Positions 1 to 5,128 are shown, numbered from the stretch's first letter. The stretch: DNA of 5,362 bases from CALUTH01 sp964452495 (GCA_964452495.1 CAYVMC010000041.1:1-5362); one strand, 5' to 3'. Numbers and translations: made by a program. The notes: generated from the sequence alone by a model not told the origin.

Positions 1-54
1 CTCGTCGGGCTCATAACCCGAAGGTCGTTGGTTCAAATCCAGCTCCCGCAACCA
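1..54 (+). tRNA. initiator tRNA-fMet (CAU), 3' part; 5' end outside window
   Basis: The visible part runs from the end of the D arm to the encoded CCA tail. The anticodon arm has a 5-bp stem (5-9 with 17-21) and the loop 10-16 with anticodon CAT at 12-14. The stem ends in three consecutive G:C pairs next to the loop (7-9 with 17-19), the hallmark of initiator tRNAs. The T arm pairs 27-31 with 39-43, including one G:T wobble, around a TTCAAAT loop. The acceptor 3' strand is 44-50, followed by discriminator A51 and CCA 52-54. Position 50, equivalent to tRNA position 72, is A, which fits the unpaired 1:72 position of bacterial initiators, although base 1 is not visible. It supplies the formylmethionyl initiator for translation. 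The encoded CCA and near identity to the E. coli fMet anticodon arm make the call secure. Confidence 0.96.
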
Positions 55-63
55 TTTAAGTAA

Positions 64-96
64 AGAGGGTTTCAAGTTTTTGAAGCCCTCTTTTTT
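64..96 (+). terminator. Rho-independent terminator after tRNA-fMet
   Basis: A 12-bp stem pairs 64-75 with 80-91, with a single T:G wobble and a 4-nt loop (76-79). It is followed by a run of six T (91-96). It lies 9 nt after the tRNA CCA end, so the tRNA is the last gene of its transcript. The stem has an A/T-rich half near the loop and a GC-rich base, typical of an efficient terminator. Confidence 0.93.
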
Positions 97-279
97 AATA
101 GAAACCTGAACAATTGCCCCCAAATTGTACCCGATATAAAAAATTATGTATAAAGAAGTATGTAATGAAGTGTGTAATAAAGAGAGTGGTTTGCGTAGGG
201 CAGATGGTGCGATTATTTTGGGCAATCGGCTTGTAGAGGGTGTTTGAGGGGGTAGAAATAATCATACTTATGTTCTTTT

Positions 280-348
280 ATAAGATTATGTTCGGAAGTA
301 TTTTATTAGGGACAATAAATATATAAATTATTTCATCCATAATCTTAT
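280..348. repeat. perfect 11-bp inverted repeat with 47-bp centre
   Basis: ATAAGATTATG at 280-290 is the exact reverse complement of CATAATCTTAT at 338-348. The arms do not extend further in either direction. The AT-rich centre contains a weaker near-palindrome around 314-332. The element could fold as an RNA or DNA hairpin, or be a remnant of a small inverted-repeat element. No target-site duplication is obvious. It could also be chance in AT-rich sequence, although 11 perfect bases over such a short distance is notable. Confidence 0.5.
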
Positions 349-699
349 TCAATTCGCTACCATTCATTTTTGGGTGTGTACCAAATATACAATTTTCTTA
401 TCTTTTAAAGTCTTAAGGAAAATTATTATAGTTTCTATCTTTTTTATATTCAACCTTCAAAATATATCTTCTATCTTTATTTTTCTTTATTGTTCAGGAT
501 AATCAAATCATCAGATATCTTTAACCCGATAAAAAACTTTCAGGCTTATTGCAAATGATTCTACTTTAAGATTACTTAATCCATATTTTCTAAGTATTTT
601 AGAATAAAAAAAAACTGCCCGTACTAATTACAACCTCTCAGACATTTGGAGAATGAATACAAATTTATTTGATTTATAACAGGAAAGTACACACAGTAC

Positions 700-706
700 G
701 GAAAGG
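700..706 (+). promoter_or_regulatory. ribosome binding site fixing the start of the ferritin-like gene
   Basis: GGAAAGG lies 7 nt before the ATG at 714. The in-frame upstream ATG at 669 has no purine-rich site before it and would add 15 residues unlike the family's usual start. The site therefore decides for 714. A small GTAC dyad (687-690 with 696-699) sits directly upstream. Confidence 0.75.
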
Positions 707-713
707 AATAATT

Positions 714-2039
714 ATGGCTTTTAATCCACTTAAAGAAAAAGGTATCTCCCTTGATAAACAAATGAAAACCTGGTATGACATCGTAAAACGTCCCTACAAA
801 CGGGAAGAAGTAGATTGTTACACACGTACCAGACAAATTCTGATGAACGGTATAGAAACTGAAGCCTGGGCATTCAAACGGGCATTTGGCAGAATGTTTG
901 ACTGCGAAAAGACTAAAAATCTGGCTGCACGTATACGCAGAATAGAAGATCAGCAGCAAACAACAATTAACTGGCTGGCACCTGCAAACCAGAGCGTATT
1001 GGACACCACTCTGGGATATGAACAGGTTGCAGTAGATTTAACAGCCTGGCTGGCACAAAATGAACCTGACGAATACGTTAAAGAAACACTGGATTTCGGA
1101 TTATTAGAAGATTTTGACCACTTATACAGGTATGCACAGTATTCTTATCTAACCGAAGGAAGCAACCCGAACGACATAGTTCACGGAATGACCGATGTAG
1201 TACTCGGCAGACCAACACAGAACCATCACAACTGTAACGGTATGCGTATAAGAAAAGCTTACGATAAAACCAGTGCAAGCCCGCAGACAAAAGCAAATAT
1301 CATCACTATCGTATCGGCAGAACAACAAACGCACAATTATTATGCAGAACATGGATTTATGTACGGCAACGATGATTTAAGACGTACATACGCTGAAATC
1401 TGCGACGTAGAAGAAGAACACGTTACTATGTATGAAACCCTGATTGACCCGTCAGAAACCTTGATTGAAAAGTGGGTTACACACGAGTTTGCGGAAGTTT
1501 GTAATTACTATACCTGCTATAAAGACGAAATCGACCCGAAACTTAAACAAATATGGGAAGAATTCCTGATGATGGAAGTTGAACATCTACAATTAGCAGC
1601 ACAGGTACTTAAAGAAAAAGAAGGCAGAGAAGCAGAAGAAATAATCGGAACAACCGTATTTGAAACCTGCCACTTTGAATCACAGAAAAAATATGTTAAA
1701 GAAATTCTTAATTCTCAAATTGATAAACGACTTAATGAATCTAAAGGTTACGCATTTATTGATGAACTCCCTGACAACTGGACAGGATACACAGTACAGG
1801 CAACACAGAATAAACTTGGCGCCCCGAGTGAAACAGCAATACGAATTTCAATGTCAACAATCGGACGGGATGTAGTTTCTGCTGATGATAAACTAATAAA
1901 ATCACAGCCTGAACTTCTTGAAAGAGGGCTGGAGGACTATTCACAGGCACCAAATACGGTAAGTGCAGAAGAGTACCAGCAGTTTACAGAAATTCCGGTT
2001 CCTGAGTACTTTAAAAATGAAAGTAAAAAGGAAGGGTAG
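714..2039 (+). CDS. ferritin-like superfamily protein, two helical-bundle modules
   Basis: The 441-residue soluble protein resembles a family of uncharacterised ferritin-like (rubrerythrin-related) proteins of anaerobic bacteria, recognised from its opening residues and helix motifs. The second module carries a full diiron-type ligand set: E203 (in SAEQQTH), ExxH at 233-236 (EEEH), E258/E261, and ExxH at 288-291 (EVEH). The first module has the same helix plan but weaker ligands: E48/E50, ExxQ at 78-81, E103 and DxxH at 133-136. This suggests duplication with loss or change of one metal site. Residues from about 305 to 441 are less helical and unassigned. No signal peptide or membrane segment is visible, so it is probably cytoplasmic. 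Members of the superfamily handle peroxide, oxygen or iron; the exact reaction here is unknown. The start at 714 is chosen over an in-frame ATG at 669 because a GGAAAGG site (700-706) lies 7 nt before it. The next gene begins 4 nt after the stop. Confidence 0.9.
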   Translation: MAFNPLKEKGISLDKQMKTWYDIVKRPYKREEVDCYTRTRQILMNGIETEAWAFKRAFGRMFDCEKTKNLAARIRRIEDQQQTTINWLAPANQSVLDTTLGYEQVAVDLTAWLAQNEPDEYVKETLDFGLLEDFDHLYRYAQYSYLTEGSNPNDIVHGMTDVVLGRPTQNHHNCNGMRIRKAYDKTSASPQTKANIITIVSAEQQTHNYYAEHGFMYGNDDLRRTYAEICDVEEEHVTMYETLIDPSETLIEKWVTHEFAEVCNYYTCYKDEIDPKLKQIWEEFLMMEVEHLQLAAQVLKEKEGREAEEIIGTTVFETCHFESQKKYVKEILNSQIDKRLNESKGYAFIDELPDNWTGYTVQATQNKLGAPSETAIRISMSTIGRDVVSADDKLIKSQPELLERGLEDYSQAPNTVSAEEYQQFTEIPVPEYFKNESKKEG

Positions 2040-2043
2040 ATTA

Positions 2044-2304
2044 ATGATAAAATTTATTTGGAAACTTTTAGCACTCACAGCTGCTGCAGGAGCAGGAGCC
2101 GCCGCCATGTTTTTTTTTACAAAAAACAGGAGAGAAACGAACCCGCCAGATTGCGGATTATATCTGTCAATCGGCAGAAAAAAACTAATAAAACGTATGA
2201 ACGACGAAATTGCAGGTGTAGAAAAGCGTACTTCCGCTCAAAACCATGCAAGACGGCAAAAAGAACTTGAAATGGTGAACTGGGAAGAAAATACCTGCCA
2301 ATAA
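2044..2304 (+). CDS. small single-pass membrane protein, unknown function
   Basis: The 86-residue protein has a short positively charged start (MIKFIWK), one hydrophobic segment at about residues 4-25 rich in Ala, Leu and Phe, then the basic stretch KNRR. That charge pattern predicts either a single membrane anchor with a cytoplasmic tail or an uncleaved signal. The remaining 55 residues are hydrophilic, basic and probably helical, with Cys at 37 and 85. I do not recognise a family. An AGGAAGG site (2029-2035) overlaps the end of the preceding gene and lies 8 nt before the ATG. The two genes are 4 nt apart with a shared terminator downstream, so they form an operon. This protein may anchor or partner the ferritin-like protein at the membrane, which is inference. 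The coding region holds nine consecutive T (2110-2118), a site prone to slippage. An in-frame ATG further upstream (1963) lies inside the previous gene and is not used. Confidence 0.82.
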   Translation: MIKFIWKLLALTAAAGAGAAAMFFFTKNRRETNPPDCGLYLSIGRKKLIKRMNDEIAGVEKRTSAQNHARRQKELEMVNWEENTCQ

Positions 2305-2323
2305 TAGTTTACGGTGAAAATAG

Positions 2324-2353
2324 AACGGGTTTTATCATTTAAAACCCGTTTTT
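2324..2353 (+). terminator. Rho-independent terminator of the ferritin-like operon
   Basis: A perfect 11-bp stem pairs 2324-2334 with 2340-2350 around a 5-nt loop, followed by T run 2349-2353. It lies 20 nt after the stop of the membrane protein gene and closes the two-gene operon, separating it from the regulator gene that begins 38 nt later. Confidence 0.92.
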
Positions 2354-2355
2354 AT

Positions 2356-2384
2356 TTGCACTTCCTACTCAAATTTGGTAGTAT
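2356..2384 (+). promoter_or_regulatory. likely promoter of the TrmB-type regulator, with internal dyad
   Basis: TTGCAC (2356-2361) and TAGTAT (2379-2384) are separated by 17 nt and each fits four or five consensus positions. A TATTAT at 2382-2387 is an alternative -10 with 20-nt spacing. Between the boxes lies the imperfect dyad CTACnnAAnTTnnGTAG (2365-2381), well placed as an operator, possibly for the regulator's own product. Transcription would start at or close to the ATG at 2391. Confidence 0.5.
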
Positions 2385-2390
2385 TATTCT

Positions 2391-3209
2391 ATGTCAGATA
2401 TAATTGAGCGTTTAAAAGAAATCGGATTAAATACTTACGAGGCAAAAGTCTATGTTGCTCTATTAAAACGATACCCGGCAACCGGATATGAAGTAAGCAA
2501 ACTAGCAAACATTCCTCAATCAAGAACTTACGACACATTAAAAGCACTTGAACAAAAACATGTTGTTGTAACAACAAACAAAAAACCCGTTGAATACACC
2601 CCCATAAAACCTGTGGAATTAACAAAACGTTATAAACGAAAAATAACATCCACAATTGATTATCTGGAAAAAAACCTGCCGCAGGTCAAAGACAGCTACA
2701 TTGAGCCTATCGTAAATATCACAGGTCAAAAAGAAATTTATTCAAAAGTTATTGAAGCAATCCAAAATGCCAAAAAAGAAATATATATTGAAATCTGGTC
2801 TATGGACTTCAAAATTATAGAGCAGGAACTTTTAAACGCATACAACAGGAATGTAGAAATAAGGATTGTCGGATATGACAATTTTAAAAGCAATTTCGGG
2901 ATGATTTTTGAACACGCATTTGCCAGAGAAATAGAATATTCTATTGGAGGAAGAATGATTATTCTATGTGTTGATGAAACAGAAGGTATAATAGGACATG
3001 TTTCATCGACTAAAAACAGTGATACCAACATTATATGGACAAAAAACCCGGAGGTAGTATTTCTTGTAAAAGAATTTATAGTTCATGATATGTATCTTAT
3101 AGATATAGAAGAAAATCTTATTGAAGAGATGCGATATATCTATGGAAAAGGATTAAAAAGACTTAAAGACAGAGTTCTGGGTCCAAATGCGACATTCAGA
3201 ATTCACTAA
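2391..3209 (+). CDS. TrmB-family transcriptional regulator
   Basis: The 272-residue protein has the two-part layout of TrmB regulators. Residues 1-80 form a winged helix-turn-helix: IERLKEIGLNTYEAKVYVALL opens it, and the recognition region is IPQSRTYDTLKALEQKHVV (about 41-59). A helical linker around 78-100 probably dimerises. Residues 107-205 resemble the phospholipase-D-like effector domain of the family (ITGQKEIYSKVIEAIQNAKKEIYIEIW), which in characterised archaeal members binds sugars; the ligand here is unknown. Residues 205-272 are unassigned. The length is typical of bacterial members. There is no Shine-Dalgarno site before the ATG and the promoter lies immediately upstream, so the mRNA may be leaderless. 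The stop codon overlaps the convergent ACT gene. What it regulates cannot be read from the context: the neighbours are not sugar genes. It may act on itself through the dyad in its promoter. Confidence 0.88.
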   Translation: MSDIIERLKEIGLNTYEAKVYVALLKRYPATGYEVSKLANIPQSRTYDTLKALEQKHVVVTTNKKPVEYTPIKPVELTKRYKRKITSTIDYLEKNLPQVKDSYIEPIVNITGQKEIYSKVIEAIQNAKKEIYIEIWSMDFKIIEQELLNAYNRNVEIRIVGYDNFKSNFGMIFEHAFAREIEYSIGGRMIILCVDETEGIIGHVSSTKNSDTNIIWTKNPEVVFLVKEFIVHDMYLIDIEENLIEEMRYIYGKGLKRLKDRVLGPNATFRIH

Positions 3210-3484
3210 ATTGAATGCATCTTATCAAATAAACCTTTTCTTTGCACCCACACTTCCATTTCCAGCTTATGGCATTCTTCAGTAAGCTTGATTTTCAACT
3301 CCTTAAAGCTTAAAGAGGCATTAGAAATATCACACAACATAAACATAACAAAGTGTCCCTGCATTAGTGTTTGTTTAATATCTTCAATATTAACTCCGGA
3401 ATTTGATAAAATACCTGCAACAAGTGCAACAATTCCAACTTTGTCTTCACCGGACACTGTTATGATTATTTTATTATCATTCAT
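3206..3484 (-). CDS. ACT domain protein, UPF0237 type
   Basis: The 92-residue protein is a single ACT domain plus a short C-terminal extension. IIITVSGEDKVGIVALVAGILSNSG (6-30) is the first strand, the ligand loop with G17 and the first helix. VNIEDIKQTLMQGHFVMFMLCDI (31-53) gives the next two strands, and the second helix and last strand follow to about residue 82. ACT domains usually bind small molecules, mostly amino acids, and stand-alone members of this family are thought to be regulatory; the ligand here is unknown. The start at 3484 is supported by AGGGGA (3491-3496 on the complement) 6 nt upstream. The promoter is probably at 3541-3571. The 3' end overlaps the TrmB gene by 4 nt on the other strand. 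Length and motif order are those of a complete family member. Confidence 0.92.
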   Translation of the reverse strand: MNDNKIIITVSGEDKVGIVALVAGILSNSGVNIEDIKQTLMQGHFVMFMLCDISNASLSFKELKIKLTEECHKLEMEVWVQRKGLFDKMHSI

Positions 3485-3540
3485 ACTGTTTCCCCTTTCT
3501 GATGTGTATTTTAGCCGATATTTAGTTTCATGTAAACCAT

Positions 3541-3571
3541 ATTATAATCAAAAGTTTTTAAATTCTGTAAA
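3541..3571 (-). promoter_or_regulatory. likely promoter of the ACT gene
   Basis: On the minus strand a perfect TATAAT lies at 3546-3541, with TTTACA at 3571-3566 and 19-nt spacing. Transcription would start near 3534 and give a leader of about 50 nt before the ATG at 3484. The -10 is strong; the -35 spacing is longer than ideal. Confidence 0.5.
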
Positions 3572-3651
3572 GTTTTGTAAATAATTTTTATTTTCTTGTC
3601 AATTTTCGGAGTTCATACTCATTTATAGATGTGTAAAATGTGGAAGTTAGT

Positions 3652-4002
3652 ATGAGTAGATTACAAGTAATAAATAGCCCCATATATTTTAAAAATGCAA
3701 AAGAAGCATTTGTCTTTGCAAACCCACATCTTGGCAGAATTCTCCTCCCTGAAAAATATGCGGCGGCAGAAAAAATAACACCGCAAAAGCTGCTTGCAGA
3801 AGTATCTGCTCTGCTTGAAAAGAGTAAAACAACAGCTTCTACTGCTGATAATAAACAAATAGTCTTATGCAAAGAATTATCCGAGAAACTGGCTAACTAT
3901 ATAAAAAAAGGTGCAATAGGCAACATATTACTTAAACAAGCACTTAAGAAAGACGGCAGCAAGCTTATGGAACAGCTTAAATCCGCAGGTATAGAGATTT
4001 AA
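3652..4002 (+). CDS. 116-aa conserved-looking protein of unknown function
   Basis: I do not recognise this protein. It is soluble, with no signal or membrane segment. It begins MSRLQVINSPIYFKNAKEAF and has Lys/Ala/Leu-rich, probably helical stretches at about 34-60 and 70-112, linked by a Ser/Thr-rich turn (58-66). There is one Cys (73). The helical C-terminal half, with a KKGAIGNILLKQALKK stretch (85-100), is weakly basic and could bind nucleic acid or a partner, but no motif proves it. The ATG at 3652 is chosen because GGAAG (3642-3646) lies 5 nt before it; a GTG at 3640 has no such site. A TTGTCA (3596-3601) may be its -35, but no well-spaced -10 is visible. Codon use matches the neighbours, so it looks native. 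A probable terminator follows. Confidence 0.82.
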   Translation: MSRLQVINSPIYFKNAKEAFVFANPHLGRILLPEKYAAAEKITPQKLLAEVSALLEKSKTTASTADNKQIVLCKELSEKLANYIKKGAIGNILLKQALKKDGSKLMEQLKSAGIEI

Positions 4003-4060
4003 AAATACACTTTTACCCTATTATTAACTTACTATATAACCCCTATTTATACTTATACCC

Positions 4061-4087
4061 CCCCTGAATAAAAAGGGGATTTTTTTT
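4061..4087 (+). terminator. likely terminator after the 116-aa gene
   Basis: CCCCT (4061-4065) pairs with AGGGG (4074-4078) across an 8-nt A-rich loop, followed after one A by eight T (4080-4087). Further C at 4058-4060 allows register shifts. The stem is short but pure G:C except for one pair, and the T tract is long, so termination is likely. Confidence 0.7.
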
Positions 4088-4129
4088 ATGTAGAAATATA
4101 TGCAAATATTGGAATTAACCGAATAACGC

Positions 4130-4157
4130 TTTAAAATAAAACTTAATCCGGTATAAT
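4130..4157 (+). promoter_or_regulatory. promoter-like element in the spacer
   Basis: TTTAAA (4130-4135) and a perfect TATAAT (4152-4157) are 16 nt apart. No reading frame with a ribosome site follows, so if active it would drive a non-coding transcript starting near 4164. The -35 match is moderate (4 of 6), and AT-rich sequence gives such matches by chance. Confidence 0.3.
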
Positions 4158-4246
4158 GCCTTGCTTGCATTCAAAGAGTAAGTTTGCTGAATAGCAAAAT
4201 ATCATACCGGTATTATAAATCTCTTGTTTAAAATATTTTTGATAAG

Positions 4247-4275
4247 AAAAAGGCCGTCGATGGAGAGGCGACGGC
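4247..4275 (-). terminator. Rho-independent terminator for the minus-strand small gene
   Basis: GCCGTCG (4253-4259) and CGACGGC (4269-4275) form a perfect 7-bp GC-rich stem with a 9-nt loop. Only on the minus strand does a T run follow (five T at 4251-4247), so it terminates leftward transcription. The nearest leftward gene is the 50-aa frame ending at 4392, leaving a 3' untranslated region of about 115 nt. Confidence 0.75.
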
Positions 4276-4391
4276 AGTTCACAACAGAAAATAGTGAGCA
4301 AACATTATTCATACAACAACAACTAACTCTCTCCCCGGTAGAGAGGAAAAGACCATTATAACAATTAATAATTGAAATAAGTAGTATCAGC

Positions 4392-4544
4392 CTATATCAA
4401 CCCGAGAACCTTTTTGTACCAGGAAAAGGTTTCAAGTTCCAGACCGTTAAACGTTGTTTTCAATTGCTGTTTTTTCAAATAATTTTCAAATTCGTCATTA
4501 AAAGTTTGTTTCGACTTTTTTAATTCGATTGCAGTTTTCAACAT
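4392..4544 (-). CDS. small 50-aa protein, unknown function
   Basis: This frame encodes MLKTAIELKKSKQTFNDEFE, then a Lys/Gln-rich helix-like part and an aromatic end (TFSWYKKVLGLI), with the stop at 4392-4394. It is too short for most gene finders, but the gene signals are strong. GAGGGG (4556-4551) lies 6 nt before the ATG, and the sequence between (AAACCT) closely matches that of the ACT gene, where AGGGGAAAC also precedes the start. A TTAGCA-17-TATATT promoter sits at 4606-4578 and a GC-rich terminator follows at 4275-4247. It has no Cys, signal peptide or clear membrane segment; residues 1-30 are charged and probably helical. I recognise no family. An 8-bp hairpin (4407-4414 with 4424-4431) lies in its 3' end. 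A second promoter further upstream (4703-4731) could also feed it. Confidence 0.72.
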   Translation of the reverse strand: MLKTAIELKKSKQTFNDEFENYLKKQQLKTTFNGLELETFSWYKKVLGLI

Positions 4545-4550
4545 AGGTTT

Positions 4551-4556
4551 CCCCTC
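4551..4556 (-). promoter_or_regulatory. ribosome binding site of the 50-aa gene
   Basis: GAGGGG read on the minus strand lies 6 nt before the ATG at 4544. Together with the following AAAC it repeats the AGGGGAAAC start context of the ACT gene in this window, the main evidence that this short frame is translated. Confidence 0.75.
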
Positions 4557-4577
4557 ACTTTTTATAGTAACACTAAA

Positions 4578-4606
4578 AATATACCAATTTATTTATATAT
4601 TGCTAA
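4578..4606 (-). promoter_or_regulatory. promoter of the 50-aa gene
   Basis: On the minus strand TTAGCA (4606-4601) and TATATT (4583-4578) are exactly 17 nt apart, matching 4 and 5 of 6 consensus positions. Transcription would start near 4571, giving a leader of about 27 nt with the ribosome site inside it. The -35 overlaps an imperfect palindrome, GCTAA-N10-TTAGC (4602-4621), a possible operator. Confidence 0.55.
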
Positions 4607-4660
4607 AATAAAAATCTTAGCGTTTAATAGAACCTATCCTTATAAACCTTCCACCCGAAG

Positions 4661-4675
4661 ACAAGTTCCACTTGT
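4661..4675. other. perfect 6-bp hairpin downstream of a minus-strand promoter
   Basis: ACAAGT (4661-4666) pairs with ACTTGT (4670-4675) across TCC. The outer bases can extend it with one bulge to GAC/GTC if G4660 and 4677-4679 pair. No T run follows on either strand, so it is not a standard terminator. On the minus strand it would lie 20-35 nt into the transcript from the 4703-4731 promoter. Confidence 0.45.
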
Positions 4676-4702
4676 TGTCGAAACTTATATTTTAATACAG
4701 AT

Positions 4703-4731
4703 ATTATACAGTAATTGAATAATTTTGACAA
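4703..4731 (-). promoter_or_regulatory. strong minus-strand promoter
   Basis: On the minus strand TTGTCA (4731-4726) and a perfect TATAAT (4708-4703) are 17 nt apart, the best promoter match in the window. Transcription would begin near 4696 and run left toward the 50-aa gene. No gene with a ribosome site lies between them, so it is either a distal promoter of that gene or drives a short RNA containing the 4661-4675 hairpin. A perfect TTGACA on the plus strand (4725-4730) overlaps it but lacks a -10. Confidence 0.6.
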
Positions 4732-4862
4732 GCCCCTTACCGGATAATCGTAACAAAAATTAACCATCTGATTTAATTGAATTTTTACACCTTGCCCGCT
4801 CTCTCTTGCCATTGGGGCAAAGGTATCCCCCCGCCCGTTCGGAAAGCGCAGGGCAGGAAAGC

Positions 4863-4909
4863 GGGGCGAGGGCGGAAGGGAGGGCAAGCAGGGGAAGGGA
4901 AGGGGAGGG
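4863..4909 (+). other. two adjacent G-quadruplex motifs
   Basis: Positions 4863-4884 contain four G tracts of at least three with loops of 3, 5 and 1 nt. Positions 4891-4909 contain four tracts (4, 3, 4 and 3 G) with loops of 2, 2 and 1 nt, which is a very compact and favourable arrangement. Both fit the usual G3+N1-7 pattern on the plus strand. Whether they fold in DNA or RNA is not shown by the sequence. Confidence 0.65.
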
Positions 4910-5128
4910 CATAGCCCCATTGACACTGCCCCGAATACGGGGGGTGGCAAAAAAGGCTAAAGGGCGGGGGGACAAGGACGGGCAGCCGAACAAAAGCAGG
5001 GGGACAAGGAGCAGGGAGGAATTGAAAAGAGGGGCAAGGACGGCTGGCAAGACCGGCAAGCGGTGCGGACACCCCGCCCGTCCTGAAAGTGTAGGCCGGG
5101 GAAGTGGGGGAAGGCTAGGAAAAGCGAG

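Larger units (their letters stand above)
97..713. other. AT-rich intergenic spacer without a supported gene
   Basis: About 600 bases separate the tRNA terminator from the ferritin-like gene. No reading frame here has both a ribosome site and a convincing protein. Visible structure includes a 6-bp hairpin (110-115 with 123-128, C-rich loop), three imperfect tandem copies of a 12- to 14-bp unit (145-182), a perfect 11-bp inverted repeat (280-290 and 338-348) and a 10-bp direct repeat TTCTATCTTT (433-442 and 469-478). Just upstream of the next gene, TATAAC (675-680) could be a -10 element, but no good -35 accompanies it. A short GTAC-ACACA-GTAC dyad (687-699) precedes the ribosome site. The promoter of the ferritin-like operon must lie here, but I cannot place it firmly. 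Confidence 0.6.
4088..4391. other. gene-poor stretch with structured elements, possible RNA
   Basis: No convincing protein gene is visible. On the plus strand TTTAAA (4130-4135) and TATAAT (4152-4157), 16 nt apart, resemble a promoter. CCGGTATAAT (4149-4158) recurs almost exactly as CCGGTATTAT (4207-4216), and its first part is also complementary to ATACCGG (4204-4210). A 6-bp hairpin pairs 4183-4188 with 4193-4198. The 7-bp stem 4253-4259/4269-4275 acts as a minus-strand terminator. The loop bases GGAGAG (4262-4267) are complementary to CTCTCC (4329-4334). A CTCTC/GAGAG hairpin lies at 4329-4345. These could belong to a small RNA or to the 3' untranslated part of the minus-strand small gene; I cannot name a known RNA family. 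Confidence 0.4.

Noticed and set aside
1..54. tRNA gene as an attachment site of an integrated element
   Set aside because: No second copy of the tRNA 3' end and no integrase are found in the window, and the terminator follows directly.
95..265. Minus-strand frame of 56 codons opposite the tRNA-proximal spacer
   Set aside because: It has no good ribosome site, an unconvincing Thr/Phe/Ile-rich sequence, and runs into the tRNA terminator.
669..713. Upstream in-frame start for the ferritin-like gene
   Set aside because: No ribosome site precedes the ATG at 669, while the ATG at 714 has one at ideal spacing.
624..959. Minus-strand frame of 111 codons opposite the start of the ferritin-like gene
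   Set aside because: It lies opposite a well-supported gene, has no family resemblance and is a shadow of that gene's coding pattern.
4199..4309. Minus-strand 36-codon frame MNNVCSLF... across the terminator
   Set aside because: The nearest purine-rich run is too far from its ATG, and the frame passes through the GC-rich terminator stem.
4624..4767. Minus-strand frame starting MVNFCYDY and ending WKVYKDRFY (47 codons)
   Set aside because: No Shine-Dalgarno site precedes its ATG, and the strong promoter at 4703-4731 lies inside it, so a transcript from there would lack the start. A loose likeness of its end to the 50-aa protein is too short to use.
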